Source: Streptomyces macrolidinus
Lineage (GTDB): Bacteria; Actinomycetota; Actinomycetes; Streptomycetales; Streptomycetaceae
Reading direction: 5' to 3'
DNA: 64,000 nt
NCBI RefSeq assembly: GCF_023887685.1
Contig: NZ_JAMWMR010000017.1
Span: 62,001 to 126,000, forward strand
In this document: positions 44,633 through 52,838 of the stretch, one piece after another
Numbering within the stretch: the stretch's first letter is position 1
How the letters are laid out: every line of letters begins with the position of its first letter
The notes under the pieces: model-generated
Databases searched by the model: none
Told to the model about the DNA's origin: nothing
The model's input: only the letters and a program-made list of their open reading frames with translations
Program-made: the position numbers and the translations under genes

Positions 44633-46384
44633 ATGGACCCGAGGGACGCCACAAGCGCCACCAGTCCTACAAGCGCCACCAGTCCCACCAGCGCCACGGA
44701 CACCGCGGACCCCGCGCCGGCACCGACGTCGGCCGAGGCCACCCGCACCGCCCACGTCGACACCTTCGCGCGCGACCACCTCCCGCCCCCCGAACTGTGG
44801 CCCGAGCTGCGCTTCGACCTGCCCGAGCTGCGCTACCCCGAACGGCTGAACGCCGCCGTCGAACTGCTCGCCCGCACTGCCCCCGAGCGCCCCGCCTTCC
44901 GTACCGCGGACGGCGAGGTGTGGACGTACGGACAGCTCCGCGCCCGGGTCGACCGGATCGCCCACGCGCTCACCTCCCACCTCGGCGTCGTGCCGGGCAA
45001 CCGGGTCCTGCTGCGGGGACCCACCACCCCGCGGTTGGCGGCGTGCTGGCTCGCGGTGCTGAAGGCGGGCGCGGTCGCCGTCACCGTGCTGGCCCAGCAG
45101 CGCGCGCACGAGTTGCGCACGATGTGCGAGATCGCCCGGGTGAGCCACGCCCTGTGCGACGCGCGCGTGGCCGACGACCTGGTGAAGGCCGACGTCCCCG
45201 GACTGCGTCTCACCACCTACGGCGGTGACGGCCCCGACGACCTGTCGCGGCTGCCCACGTCCGAGGAGCCGTACGCGCCCGTGGACACGGCGGCGGACGA
45301 CGTGGCGCTGATCGCCTTCACCTCGGGCACCACGGGGCGCCCGAAGGGCTGTGTGCACTTCCACCGCGATCTGCTGGCCATCGCGGACACCTTCTCCCGC
45401 CATGTGCTCGGGCCGCGCCCCGACGACGTGTTCGCGGGCAGCCCGCCGCTCGGCTTCACCTTCGGGCTCGGCGGGCTCGTGATCTTCCCGCTGCGGGCCG
45501 GGGCCAGCGCCCTGCTGCTCGAACAGGCGGGCCCGCGGCAGTTGTTGCCCGCGATCGCCGCACACCGGGTCTCCGTACTGTTCACCGCGCCGACCGCGTA
45601 CCGCGCGATGCTCGACGAGCTGGACGGGTACGACATCACCTCGCTGCGGCGCTGTGTGTCGGCCGGTGAGAACCTGCCCGCGGCGACCTGGCGCGCCTGG
45701 CACGAGCGCACCGGGCTGCGCGTCATCAACGGCATCGGCGCCACCGAGCTGCTGCACATCTTCATCTCCGCCGCGGACGGCCTGATCCGCCCCGGAACCA
45801 CGGGAGTTCCGGTACCGGGATGGCAGGCGCGGATACAGGACGCCGACGGCAGACCTCTGCCCGACGGCGAACCCGGACTGCTCGCGGTGCGCGGCCCGGT
45901 CGGCTGCCGCTATCTCGCCGACCCGCGGCAACGGCAGTACGTGCGAGGCGGCTGGAACATCACCGGGGACACCTATGTCCGGGGCTCCGACGGCTACTTC
46001 CGCTATGTCGCACGCGCCGACGACATGATCATCTCGGCGGGCTACAACATCGCCGGACCCGAGGTCGAGGACGCCCTCCTGCGCCACCCCGACGTCATCG
46101 AGACGGCGGTCGTCGGACGGCCCGACCCGACACGTGGGCAGATCGCGGTGGCGTACACCGTCCTCCGGGCGGGCGCGTCCCGTGACCCGGAGGCCTTACG
46201 GGCCTTCCTGCTCGCGGAGTTGGCGCCCTACAAGTGCCCCCGCGAGTTCCTCTTCGTGGACGCGCTGCCGCGCACCGCGACGGGCAAGCTCCAACGGTTC
46301 CGGCTGCGCATGGAAGAGAGCGCGGACGAGAGCACGGTCGAGAGCACGGACGTCAAGTCGGCACCCGCGGACGGTGATGGCTGA
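44633..46384 (+). CDS. benzoate/2-aminobenzoate-CoA ligase (AMP-forming)
   Basis: 583 residues of the acyl/aryl-CoA synthetase class: P-loop AFTSGTTGRPKGCVHFH near 228-244, GIGATELLHIFISA, and YFRYVARADDMIISAGYNIAGPEVEDAL, with the C-terminal catalytic Lys in TATGKLQRF near 550. The GIGATELLHIFIS motif is the one seen in benzoate- and anthranilate-CoA ligases. It activates the aromatic acid with ATP and CoA. The first 40 residues are a low-complexity ATSPTSATSPTS repeat. ATG 44633 has GGGGGCG upstream. Anthranilate is favoured as substrate because of the aminobenzoyl-CoA-type monooxygenase and RidA nearby; benzoate or salicylate cannot be excluded. Confidence 0.9.
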   Translation: MDPRDATSATSPTSATSPTSATDTADPAPAPTSAEATRTAHVDTFARDHLPPPELWPELRFDLPELRYPERLNAAVELLARTAPERPAFRTADGEVWTYGQLRARVDRIAHALTSHLGVVPGNRVLLRGPTTPRLAACWLAVLKAGAVAVTVLAQQRAHELRTMCEIARVSHALCDARVADDLVKADVPGLRLTTYGGDGPDDLSRLPTSEEPYAPVDTAADDVALIAFTSGTTGRPKGCVHFHRDLLAIADTFSRHVLGPRPDDVFAGSPPLGFTFGLGGLVIFPLRAGASALLLEQAGPRQLLPAIAAHRVSVLFTAPTAYRAMLDELDGYDITSLRRCVSAGENLPAATWRAWHERTGLRVINGIGATELLHIFISAADGLIRPGTTGVPVPGWQARIQDADGRPLPDGEPGLLAVRGPVGCRYLADPRQRQYVRGGWNITGDTYVRGSDGYFRYVARADDMIISAGYNIAGPEVEDALLRHPDVIETAVVGRPDPTRGQIAVAYTVLRAGASRDPEALRAFLLAELAPYKCPREFLFVDALPRTATGKLQRFRLRMEESADESTVESTDVKSAPADGDG

Positions 46385-46408
46385 CGCGGACGATCTAGAG
46401 TGATCAAC

Positions 46409-47212
46409 GTGTCCGATCAGCACGCTCCCCGGTCCCTCATCGTCACCTTCTACGGCGCGTACGGCCGTTTCGTCCCCGGCCCGGTTCCGGTGGCCGAGCT
46501 GATCCGGCTGCTCGCCGCGGTCGGCGTCGACGCGCCCTCCGTCCGCTCGTCGGTGTCACGGCTCAAGCGGCGCGGACTGCTCGTACCGGAGCGCACCGCG
46601 ACGGGCGCGGCCGGGTACGCGCTGTCCCCGGACGCCCGGCAGTTGCTGGAGGACGGCGACCGGCGCGTGTACGCGACGACGTCCCCGAAGGACGAGGGCT
46701 GGGTGCTCGCGGTGTTCTCGGTACCGGAGACGCAGCGGCAGAAGCGGCATCTGCTGCGCTCCCGGCTCGCCGGGCTCGGCTTCGGAACGGCGGCCCCCGG
46801 GGTGTGGATCGCCCCGGCCCGGCTCTACGAGGAGACCCGGCACACGCTGACGCGGCTGGATCTCGACCCCTATGTGGACTTCTTCCGCGGTGAGCACCTC
46901 GGCTTCGCACCGACCGCGCAGGCCGTGGCCCGCTGGTGGGACCTGAACGCGCTCGCCGAACAGCACGAGGCCTTCCTCGACCACCACGCCCCGGTGCTGC
47001 GGAGGTGGCAGCACCGCAAGGACACCCCGCCCGAGGAGGCGTACCCCGACTATCTGCGCGCCCTGGACTCCTGGCGCCATCTGCCCTACGTCGACCCGGG
47101 GTTGCCCGCCGAACTGCTCCCGGAGGACTGGCCGGGTGCCCGTTCGAGCGAGGTCTTCCGGGCGCTGCACGAGCGGTTGCGGGACGCGGGCGCGGCCTTC
47201 GCCGGGGTGTAG
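46409..47212 (+). CDS. PaaX-family transcriptional regulator
   Basis: 267 residues. An N-terminal winged helix (LIVTFYGAYGRFVPGPVPVAELIRLLAAVGVDAPSVRSSVSRLKRRGLL) is followed by the PaaX core (GWVLAVFSVPETQRQKRHLLRSRLAGLGFGTAAPGVWIAP) and the C-terminal dimer domain. PaaX-type repressors respond to aryl-CoA thioesters, so the effector is probably the ligase product. GTG 46409 is given; GTG 46400 is an in-frame alternative, and neither has a strong ribosome site. It follows the ligase gene by 24 bp in the same direction, so the regulator may be expressed with its pathway. Confidence 0.88.
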   Translation: MSDQHAPRSLIVTFYGAYGRFVPGPVPVAELIRLLAAVGVDAPSVRSSVSRLKRRGLLVPERTATGAAGYALSPDARQLLEDGDRRVYATTSPKDEGWVLAVFSVPETQRQKRHLLRSRLAGLGFGTAAPGVWIAPARLYEETRHTLTRLDLDPYVDFFRGEHLGFAPTAQAVARWWDLNALAEQHEAFLDHHAPVLRRWQHRKDTPPEEAYPDYLRALDSWRHLPYVDPGLPAELLPEDWPGARSSEVFRALHERLRDAGAAFAGV

Positions 47213-47236
47213 TCCCCCACTTGGCTGGTGTCTTGC

Positions 47237-49588
47237 TCAACTCCCCAGCGTGAGCCGGGGTTTCGGGGCGTCCGTGCGGCCGGTCTGCGGGCGGCGGCTG
47301 CCTGCCCGGTAGGGTGCGGGCCACTGGACGCCCGGTCCGCTGTAGCCCTGCTCGGCCGCCGCGTGCAACGTCCAGTGCGGGTCGTACAGATGGGGCCGGG
47401 CGAGCGCGCACAGATCCGTACGCCCCGCCAGGATCAGGGAGTTGACGTCGTCCCAGGACGAGATGGCGCCCACGGCGATCACCGGGATGCCGGTCTCGTG
47501 GCGGATGCGGTCGGCGAACGGTGTCTGGTACGAGCGCCCGAACGCGGGCCGTTCCTCGGCCACCACCTGTCCCGTCGACACATCGATCGCGTCCGCGCCG
47601 TGGGCCGCGAAGGCGCGGGCGATCTCGACGGCCTCCTCGGCGGTGGTGCCGCCCTCGGCCCAGTCGCTCGCGGAGATCCGTACGGTCATCGGCTTCTCCT
47701 CGGGCCACATCGCGCGCACGGCGTCGAAGACCTCCAAGGGGAAGCGGAGCCGCTTGGCCAGCGTGCCGCCGTAGGCGTCGGTGCGGCGGTTGGTGAGCGG
47801 CGAGAGGAAGCCGGAGAGCAAGTAGCCGTGGGCGCAGTGGAGTTCGAGGAGATCGAAGCCCGCGCGGGCGGCCCGATGGGCGGCGGCCGTGAACTGCTCG
47901 CGGATATCGGTCAGTTGGGCGCGGGTCAGCTCGCGGGGGGTCTGGCTTCCCGGCTTGTACGGGAGCGGGGAGGCGGCCACGAGCGGCCAGTTACCCCTCG
48001 GGAGCGGCTCGTCCATGCCCTCCCACATCAGCTTCGTGGAGCCCTTGCGTCCGCTGTGCCCGAGCTGTACGCCGATCGCGGTGCCCGGTGCCTGCGCGTG
48101 CGCGAAGTCGGTGATCCGTCGCCATGCCTCGGCCTGGCGCCCGGTGTAGAGCCCGGCGCAGCCCGGGGTGATCCGGCCCTCGGGGCTCACGCACACCATC
48201 TCGGTCATCACCAGAGCGGCCCCGCCGAGCGCCCGTGCGCCCAGGTGGACGAGGTGGAAGTCGCCCGGGACGCCGTCGCGCGCGGAGTACATGTCCATCG
48301 GTGAGACCACCACCCGGTTGCGCAGGGTCAGGCCGCGCAGCCGGAAGGGGGTGAACATCGGGGGTGTGCCGGGCGGGCAGCCGAAGTCCCGCTCCACGGC
48401 CTCGGTGAAGCGGGCGTCCCGCAGGCGCAGGTTGTCGTGGGTGACCCGGCGGCTGCGGGTGAGGAGGTTGAAGGCGAACTGCCGGGCGGGCTGGTCGAGA
48501 TAGAGGGCGAGGTTCTCGAACCACTCCAGGCTGGCGCGTGCCGCGCGTTGGGTGGAGGCGACGACCGGGCGCCGCTCCTCCTCGTAGGCGGTGAGGGCCT
48601 CGCGCAGCGAGGGGTGCTCCTCCAGGCAGGCGACCAGGGCGAGGGCGTCCTCCACCGCGAGCTTGGTGCCGGAGCCGATCGAGAAGTGCGCGGTGTGCGC
48701 GGCGTCGCCGAGGAGGACCAGGTTGTCGTGCGACCAGTGCGCGTTGACGACCGTACGGAAGGCGGTCCAGGCGGAGTTGTTGGACCGCAGCGGCCTGCCC
48801 TGGAGGGCGTCGGCGAAGATCTTGGCGCAGCGCTCGATCGTCTCGGCGGTGTCCAGCTCCGCGAACCCGGCCGCCCGCCACACCTCCTCGCGCATCTCGA
48901 TGATCACTGTGGAGGCGCCCGCGGAGGTGTCCGAGGAGGCGCCCGAGGGGGTGTCGGCCGCGGTGGTCGGGCGGGCGTAGGGGTAGCCGTGCAGTTGCAT
49001 CACGCCGTGCTCGGTCTCGGCGATCTCGAAGCGGAACGCGTCGAAGGCGAAGTCCGCGGCGAGCCAGATGTAGCGGCAGCGGTGCTCCTCGATAGAGGGC
49101 CGGAACTCCTCGGCGTACGCCGCGCGCGTGGTGCTGTGCACGCCGTCGGCGGCGATCACCAGGTCGTACTCCGCCATGAGGCGGGCCGGATGCGGGACTT
49201 CGGCGCGGAAGCGCAGGTCGATGCCGAGGGAGCGGCAGCGCTCGTGCAGGATCTCGAGGAGCCGCCGCCTGCCGAGCGCGGCGAAGCCGTGGCCGCCCGA
49301 GGTGTGGCGGGTGCCCCGGTGCACGATGTCGATGTCGTCCCAGCGCACGAACTCGTCCTTCAGCGCCGCATGGACGACCGGGTCGGCGTGTTCGATGCCG
49401 CCGAGGGTCTCGTCGGAGAGGACGACCCCGAAGCCGAAGGTGTCGTCGGGGGCGTTGCGCTCCCAGACGGTGATCTCGCGGGCGGGGTCGAGGCGTTTGA
49501 GCAGAGCCGCGGTGTACAGCCCGCCGGGGCCGCCGCCGATGACGGCCACACGCAGGGGCCGCCCCGCTTCCGTGCGTACCGCTGTCAT
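47237..49588 (-). CDS. bifunctional aminobenzoyl/salicylyl-CoA monooxygenase-reductase (FAD hydroxylase + old yellow enzyme)
   Basis: 783 residues. Residues 12-390 are a flavoprotein aromatic hydroxylase (VAVIGGGPGGLYTAALLKRLDP, then NLVLLGDAAHTAHFSIGSGTKLAVEDA). Residues about 410-760 are an old-yellow-enzyme-like NADH:flavin reductase (MFTPFRLRGLTLRNRVVVSPMDMYSA, FDLLELHCAHGYLLSGFLSPLTNRRTDAYGG). This fusion is the 2-aminobenzoyl-CoA monooxygenase/reductase known from Azoarcus evansii, and it also resembles salicylyl-CoA 5-hydroxylases. It hydroxylates and partly reduces the CoA-activated ring without ring cleavage by dioxygenase. ATG 49588 has GGGGAGG upstream. The gene follows the enoyl-CoA hydratase by 2 bp. 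Confidence 0.92.
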   Translation of the reverse strand: MTAVRTEAGRPLRVAVIGGGPGGLYTAALLKRLDPAREITVWERNAPDDTFGFGVVLSDETLGGIEHADPVVHAALKDEFVRWDDIDIVHRGTRHTSGGHGFAALGRRRLLEILHERCRSLGIDLRFRAEVPHPARLMAEYDLVIAADGVHSTTRAAYAEEFRPSIEEHRCRYIWLAADFAFDAFRFEIAETEHGVMQLHGYPYARPTTAADTPSGASSDTSAGASTVIIEMREEVWRAAGFAELDTAETIERCAKIFADALQGRPLRSNNSAWTAFRTVVNAHWSHDNLVLLGDAAHTAHFSIGSGTKLAVEDALALVACLEEHPSLREALTAYEEERRPVVASTQRAARASLEWFENLALYLDQPARQFAFNLLTRSRRVTHDNLRLRDARFTEAVERDFGCPPGTPPMFTPFRLRGLTLRNRVVVSPMDMYSARDGVPGDFHLVHLGARALGGAALVMTEMVCVSPEGRITPGCAGLYTGRQAEAWRRITDFAHAQAPGTAIGVQLGHSGRKGSTKLMWEGMDEPLPRGNWPLVAASPLPYKPGSQTPRELTRAQLTDIREQFTAAAHRAARAGFDLLELHCAHGYLLSGFLSPLTNRRTDAYGGTLAKRLRFPLEVFDAVRAMWPEEKPMTVRISASDWAEGGTTAEEAVEIARAFAAHGADAIDVSTGQVVAEERPAFGRSYQTPFADRIRHETGIPVIAVGAISSWDDVNSLILAGRTDLCALARPHLYDPHWTLHAAAEQGYSGPGVQWPAPYRAGSRRPQTGRTDAPKPRLTLGS

Positions 49589-49590
49589 GG

Positions 49591-50418
49591 CTACCTCCCC
49601 TGCCACTTCGGGGCCCGCTTCTCGGTGAACGCCGCGTGGAACTCGGCGTAGTCCTCGCCGTTCATCAGCAACGCCTGGGTGGCGGCGTCCAGTTCGACGG
49701 AGGCGGCGAGCGGCATGTCCAACTCCGCGGTGAGCAGGGCCTTCGTCTGGGCGTGGGCGAGCGCCGGGCCGTCGGCGAGTCGGCGGGCCAGCGCCTGGGC
49801 GGCCTCGTCGGCGCGGCCCTCCTCGGTCAGTTCGCTGATCAGCCCGATGCGTTCGGCCTCGGCGGCGCGCACCGGTTCGCCCAGCATGAGCAGCCGGGTG
49901 GCGTGCCCGAGGCCGACGACCCGGGGCAGCAGATAGGCGGCGCCCATGTCGCCGCCGGAGAGGCCGACCCGGGTGAAGAGGAAGGCGAAGCGGGCCGAGG
50001 GGTCCGCCACCCTGAAGTCCGCGGCCAGCGCCAGGACGGCGCCCGCGCCCGCGGCCACCCCGTGCAGGGCGGCGATCACCGGGAACGGGCACTCCCGCAC
50101 CGCCCGTACGACCTGTCCGGTCATGCGGTTGAAGTCGAGGAGCGAGGCGGTGTCCATGGACAGCGTGGCGCCGATGATCTCGTCGACATCGCCGCCGGAG
50201 CAGAAGCCGCGCCCCTCACCGGCCAGCACCAGGGCCCGGACGGACCGCTCCCGGGAGAGCTGGGCCAGCAGGTCGCGCAGGTCGGCGTAGGCGCCGAAGG
50301 TGAGGGCGTTGAGCTTCTCCGGGCGGGCGAGGGTGACCGTGGCTACCCCGTCGGCGCAGACGCACCGCAGGTGCCGCCAGTCGGATGTGCGGGCGGCCGA
50401 GCCGGTGAAGGGACTCAT
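49591..50418 (-). CDS. enoyl-CoA hydratase/isomerase family protein
   Basis: 275-residue crotonase: RPEKLNALTFGAY, VLAGEGRGFCSGGDVDE (oxyanion) and AALHGVAAGAGAVLALAADFRVADPSARFAF, then TRVGLSGGDMGAAYLLPRVVG. The acidic residues of classical hydratases at the last motif are replaced (SGGD...), so it may hydrate or open a non-standard ring-derived enoyl-CoA. ATG 50418 has GAGGAGG upstream. First gene of the leftward unit with the monooxygenase; a copy of the TGACTGTCGTCAC motif lies 86 bp upstream. Confidence 0.9.
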   Translation of the reverse strand: MSPFTGSAARTSDWRHLRCVCADGVATVTLARPEKLNALTFGAYADLRDLLAQLSRERSVRALVLAGEGRGFCSGGDVDEIIGATLSMDTASLLDFNRMTGQVVRAVRECPFPVIAALHGVAAGAGAVLALAADFRVADPSARFAFLFTRVGLSGGDMGAAYLLPRVVGLGHATRLLMLGEPVRAAEAERIGLISELTEEGRADEAAQALARRLADGPALAHAQTKALLTAELDMPLAASVELDAATQALLMNGEDYAEFHAAFTEKRAPKWQGR

Positions 50419-50491
50419 GGCGTGCTGCCTCCTCGGACGGGGCGGTGTCCGGACTGCTGCTCTGCTCCACTGCGCTGCTCCACCATGAAGC

Positions 50492-50529
50492 TATCACCTG
50501 TTCGTGACTGTCGTCACGAGTGCGCGATA
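50492..50529. promoter_or_regulatory. second copy of the aromatic-cluster operator motif
   Basis: TATC (50492-50495), nine bases, TGACTGTCGTCAC (50505-50517), then GATA (50526-50529). The left spacing and 13-mer equal those at 44553-44592. The inner repeat is GTGAC-TGTC-GTCAC here. Confidence 0.65.
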
Positions 50530-50636
50530 AGATTCGGCCGATCGGGAAGGTCGGGTGTCTCGTCACGCCTTGTCGACAGCCCGGTAACGGTGGGCACTGC
50601 GTGGTTCTGTGGGGCGTCGGTGGAGGTAGTGCCCTC

Positions 50637-50676
50637 ACGAGACAGCAGAGACCGTAACGAGACAGCAGAGTCCGGA
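50637..50676. repeat. 20-bp tandem duplication
   Basis: Two adjacent units beginning ACGAGACAGCAGAG, differing at three bases near the end (ACCGTA and TCCGGA). Located in the 5' region of the ATPase gene. Confidence 0.75.
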
Positions 50677-50786
50677 AACGATGCGGTTTCCGGGCGAAAC
50701 CCCGCCGACCGCCCTGTATGGGGCGCGCCGTACCATGCCCTTCATATGGAGAGCAGGACACCCTGCGCGCCAGGAACGGATCCGCC

Positions 50787-51221
50787 TTGTACGAGCCCCC
50801 CGAACCCGCCTTCTGGCGCGTCGCCCTGCCCCACACCGCCGAGGCCGTGCCCGTCGCCCGCGCCCTGATCCGTACGGCGATCGCGGATGTCGAGCACGCG
50901 ACCGACGGCGACACCGCGGAGCTGCTCACCGCGGAACTGGTCGCGAACGCCGTGGAGCACGCCGCGGGTGAGGGTCCGATAGAGCTGGTGGTCGAGCTGC
51001 TGCCGACGGGCTGCAAGGTCGAGGTGCACGACCCCGACCCGGCACCGCCCGGCAATCTGACCCAGCCGGTCGTGGAGGACCCCGACCCGTGGCAGGAGCA
51101 CGGTCGGGGCCTGCTGCTGATCCGCAGCCTGAGTTCGTCCTGCGGCCACCGCCTCACCGCGTCCGGCAAGGCGGTGTGGTTCAGACTGCCGGTGTTTCCA
51201 CGGCAGTGGCGTCCGGCGTGA
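50787..51221 (+). CDS. HATPase-fold ATP-binding protein (RsbW-like)
   Basis: 144 residues from a TTG start. Core motifs: TAELLTAELVANAVEHAAGEG (N box), CKVEVHDPDPAPP (G1) and WQEHGRGLLLIRSLSSSCGH (G2), typical of the small Streptomyces anti-sigma-like kinases. The start is uncertain: TTG 50787 matches the family N-terminus (YEPPEPAFWRVALPHTAEAVPVARALI), while ATG 50718 would add 23 residues. The stop lies 41 bp inside the convergent permease gene. Partner sigma or anti-anti-sigma genes are not nearby. Confidence 0.8.
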   Translation: MYEPPEPAFWRVALPHTAEAVPVARALIRTAIADVEHATDGDTAELLTAELVANAVEHAAGEGPIELVVELLPTGCKVEVHDPDPAPPGNLTQPVVEDPDPWQEHGRGLLLIRSLSSSCGHRLTASGKAVWFRLPVFPRQWRPA

Positions 51222-52656
51222 CCTCGTCCGTACGCGTGGTACGCAGGCCCGCGGCCAGCCGCGAGTGCCGACGCCCGTAGAGGACGTACACGAGGGACCC
51301 GACCGCCAGGAACACCACGAACTGCACCCAGGTCGTCCAGCCCGTCTGGTAGATCAGGTACAGGCAGAACGCGACGCCGAGCAGCGGCATCACGGGGTAG
51401 AGCGGCACCCGGAAGGTGCGGGCGAGGCCCGGCTCACGGCGGCGCAGGGCCATGACCGCGATGTTGACGACGGCCATGATGGCGAGTGTGCCGATCGTGC
51501 ACAGGTTGACCACGGAGTCCAGTGAGGCGAAGGCCGCCGGGATCGCGAAGACGAGCGCCACGATCAGCGTGCCGGCCACCGGCGTCGAGGTCTTCGGCGA
51601 GATGCGTTCGAACACCCGCGGGATGAGTCCGTCCCGGGACATCGACATGAGGATGCGGGTCTGGCCGTACATCACGGCGAGGACGACCGAGGCGATGGCG
51701 ACGACCGCACCGAAGGCGATGACACCGCCGCCGATCGTGGAGCCGGTGACCTGGTTGACGACGTAGGACAGCGCGGCGGGGCGCCCGCCGACCTCGGGGC
51801 CGCCGATGGCGCCGATCGCGGCGAGCGCGACCGCGCAGTACAGCAGCGTCACCACACCGATGCAGACGAGGATGGCGACCGGGATGTCGCGGCGGGGGTT
51901 CTTGGCCTCCTCGCCCGCGGTGGTGATCGCGTCGAAGCCGATGTACGAGAAGAAGGCGGCGGTGGTGCCGGCGCCGATGCCGCCGAGCCCGGCCGGGGAG
52001 AACGGGGTCAGGTTGCCGTCCTTGAAGGCGCTGTACCCGATGACGCAGAAGGCGACGAGGATCGCGAGCTTGAGGACGGCCATGGCGGCCGTGGCGCCCG
52101 CGCTCTCGCGCACTCCGCGCACGAGCAGGACGGAGGCGAGGGCGATCACGATCACGGCGGGCAGGTTGATCACCCCGCCGTCGCCCGGTCCGGCGGAGAG
52201 CGCCGCGGGCAGCGTCCAGCCGGTGAGGCTGTGCAGCAGTTCGTTGACGTACTGGCTCCAGCCGACCGCGACCGCGGACACCGAGATGCCGTACTCGAGG
52301 AGCAGGCACCAGCCGACGAGGAAGGCCGTGCCCTCGCCGAGGCCCGCGTAGGCGAAGGAGTACGAGGAGCCCGAGACCGGGATCGCGCCGCCCAGCTCGG
52401 CGAAGGCGAACGCGGTGAAGACGCAGGTGATCGCGGCGAGCACGAAGGAGACGACGACCGCGGGACCGGCCTGGGCGACCGATTCGGAGAGCCCGACGAA
52501 GATGCCGGTGCCGACGATCGCGCCGACGCCGAAGCAGACGAGGTGGAACAGGCCCATGTGGCGCTTGAGGCCATGGCCTTCGAGGTCGGCGCCTGCCTCG
52601 GCGACGAGCCGTGTGGGGGACTTGATACGGAAGCGGTTGGCGGGTGAGCCGGGCAT
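51181..52656 (-). CDS. APC-family amino acid permease, possibly arginine/ornithine
   Basis: 491 residues, about 12-14 hydrophobic segments. APC landmarks: LVCFGVGAIVGTGIFVGLSESV, FAELGGAIPVSGSSYSFAYAGLGE, FFSYIGFDAITTAGEEAKNPRRDIPVAI and VMYGQTRILMSMSRDGLIP. It is a CAT-like paralogue of the permease at 13993-15483. It lies directly downstream of arcA and arcB in the same direction, with a 182-bp gap, so uptake or exchange of arginine/ornithine is a reasonable inference. ATG 52656 is used; the ribosome site is weak. Confidence 0.88.
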   Translation of the reverse strand: MPGSPANRFRIKSPTRLVAEAGADLEGHGLKRHMGLFHLVCFGVGAIVGTGIFVGLSESVAQAGPAVVVSFVLAAITCVFTAFAFAELGGAIPVSGSSYSFAYAGLGEGTAFLVGWCLLLEYGISVSAVAVGWSQYVNELLHSLTGWTLPAALSAGPGDGGVINLPAVIVIALASVLLVRGVRESAGATAAMAVLKLAILVAFCVIGYSAFKDGNLTPFSPAGLGGIGAGTTAAFFSYIGFDAITTAGEEAKNPRRDIPVAILVCIGVVTLLYCAVALAAIGAIGGPEVGGRPAALSYVVNQVTGSTIGGGVIAFGAVVAIASVVLAVMYGQTRILMSMSRDGLIPRVFERISPKTSTPVAGTLIVALVFAIPAAFASLDSVVNLCTIGTLAIMAVVNIAVMALRRREPGLARTFRVPLYPVMPLLGVAFCLYLIYQTGWTTWVQFVVFLAVGSLVYVLYGRRHSRLAAGLRTTRTDEVTPDATAVETPAV

Positions 52657-52838
52657 GAGGGTGGTGCTCTTTCGGTGTGCGGCGACCAGAGGGGTGCCGT
52701 CGCTCGGGGGTCCGTGGGGGGATACCGAGAGCTGGGGGCGGTCGCACGGCGGGCGCGGAGGGGGTGGTTCCGGGCCCGCCGAGGATGGTACGGGAAGGGG
52801 CTTGGGGGAGGCCGGGGGTGCGGGTGGAGGGCGGTCGG

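Larger units (their letters stand above)
50419..50786. other. intergenic region between enoyl-CoA hydratase and ATPase genes
   Basis: 368 bp with the operator-like element at 50492-50529 and a tandem repeat at 50637-50676. No other structure or coding frame is supported, apart from a possible N-terminal extension of the ATPase gene back to ATG 50718. Confidence 0.6.
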
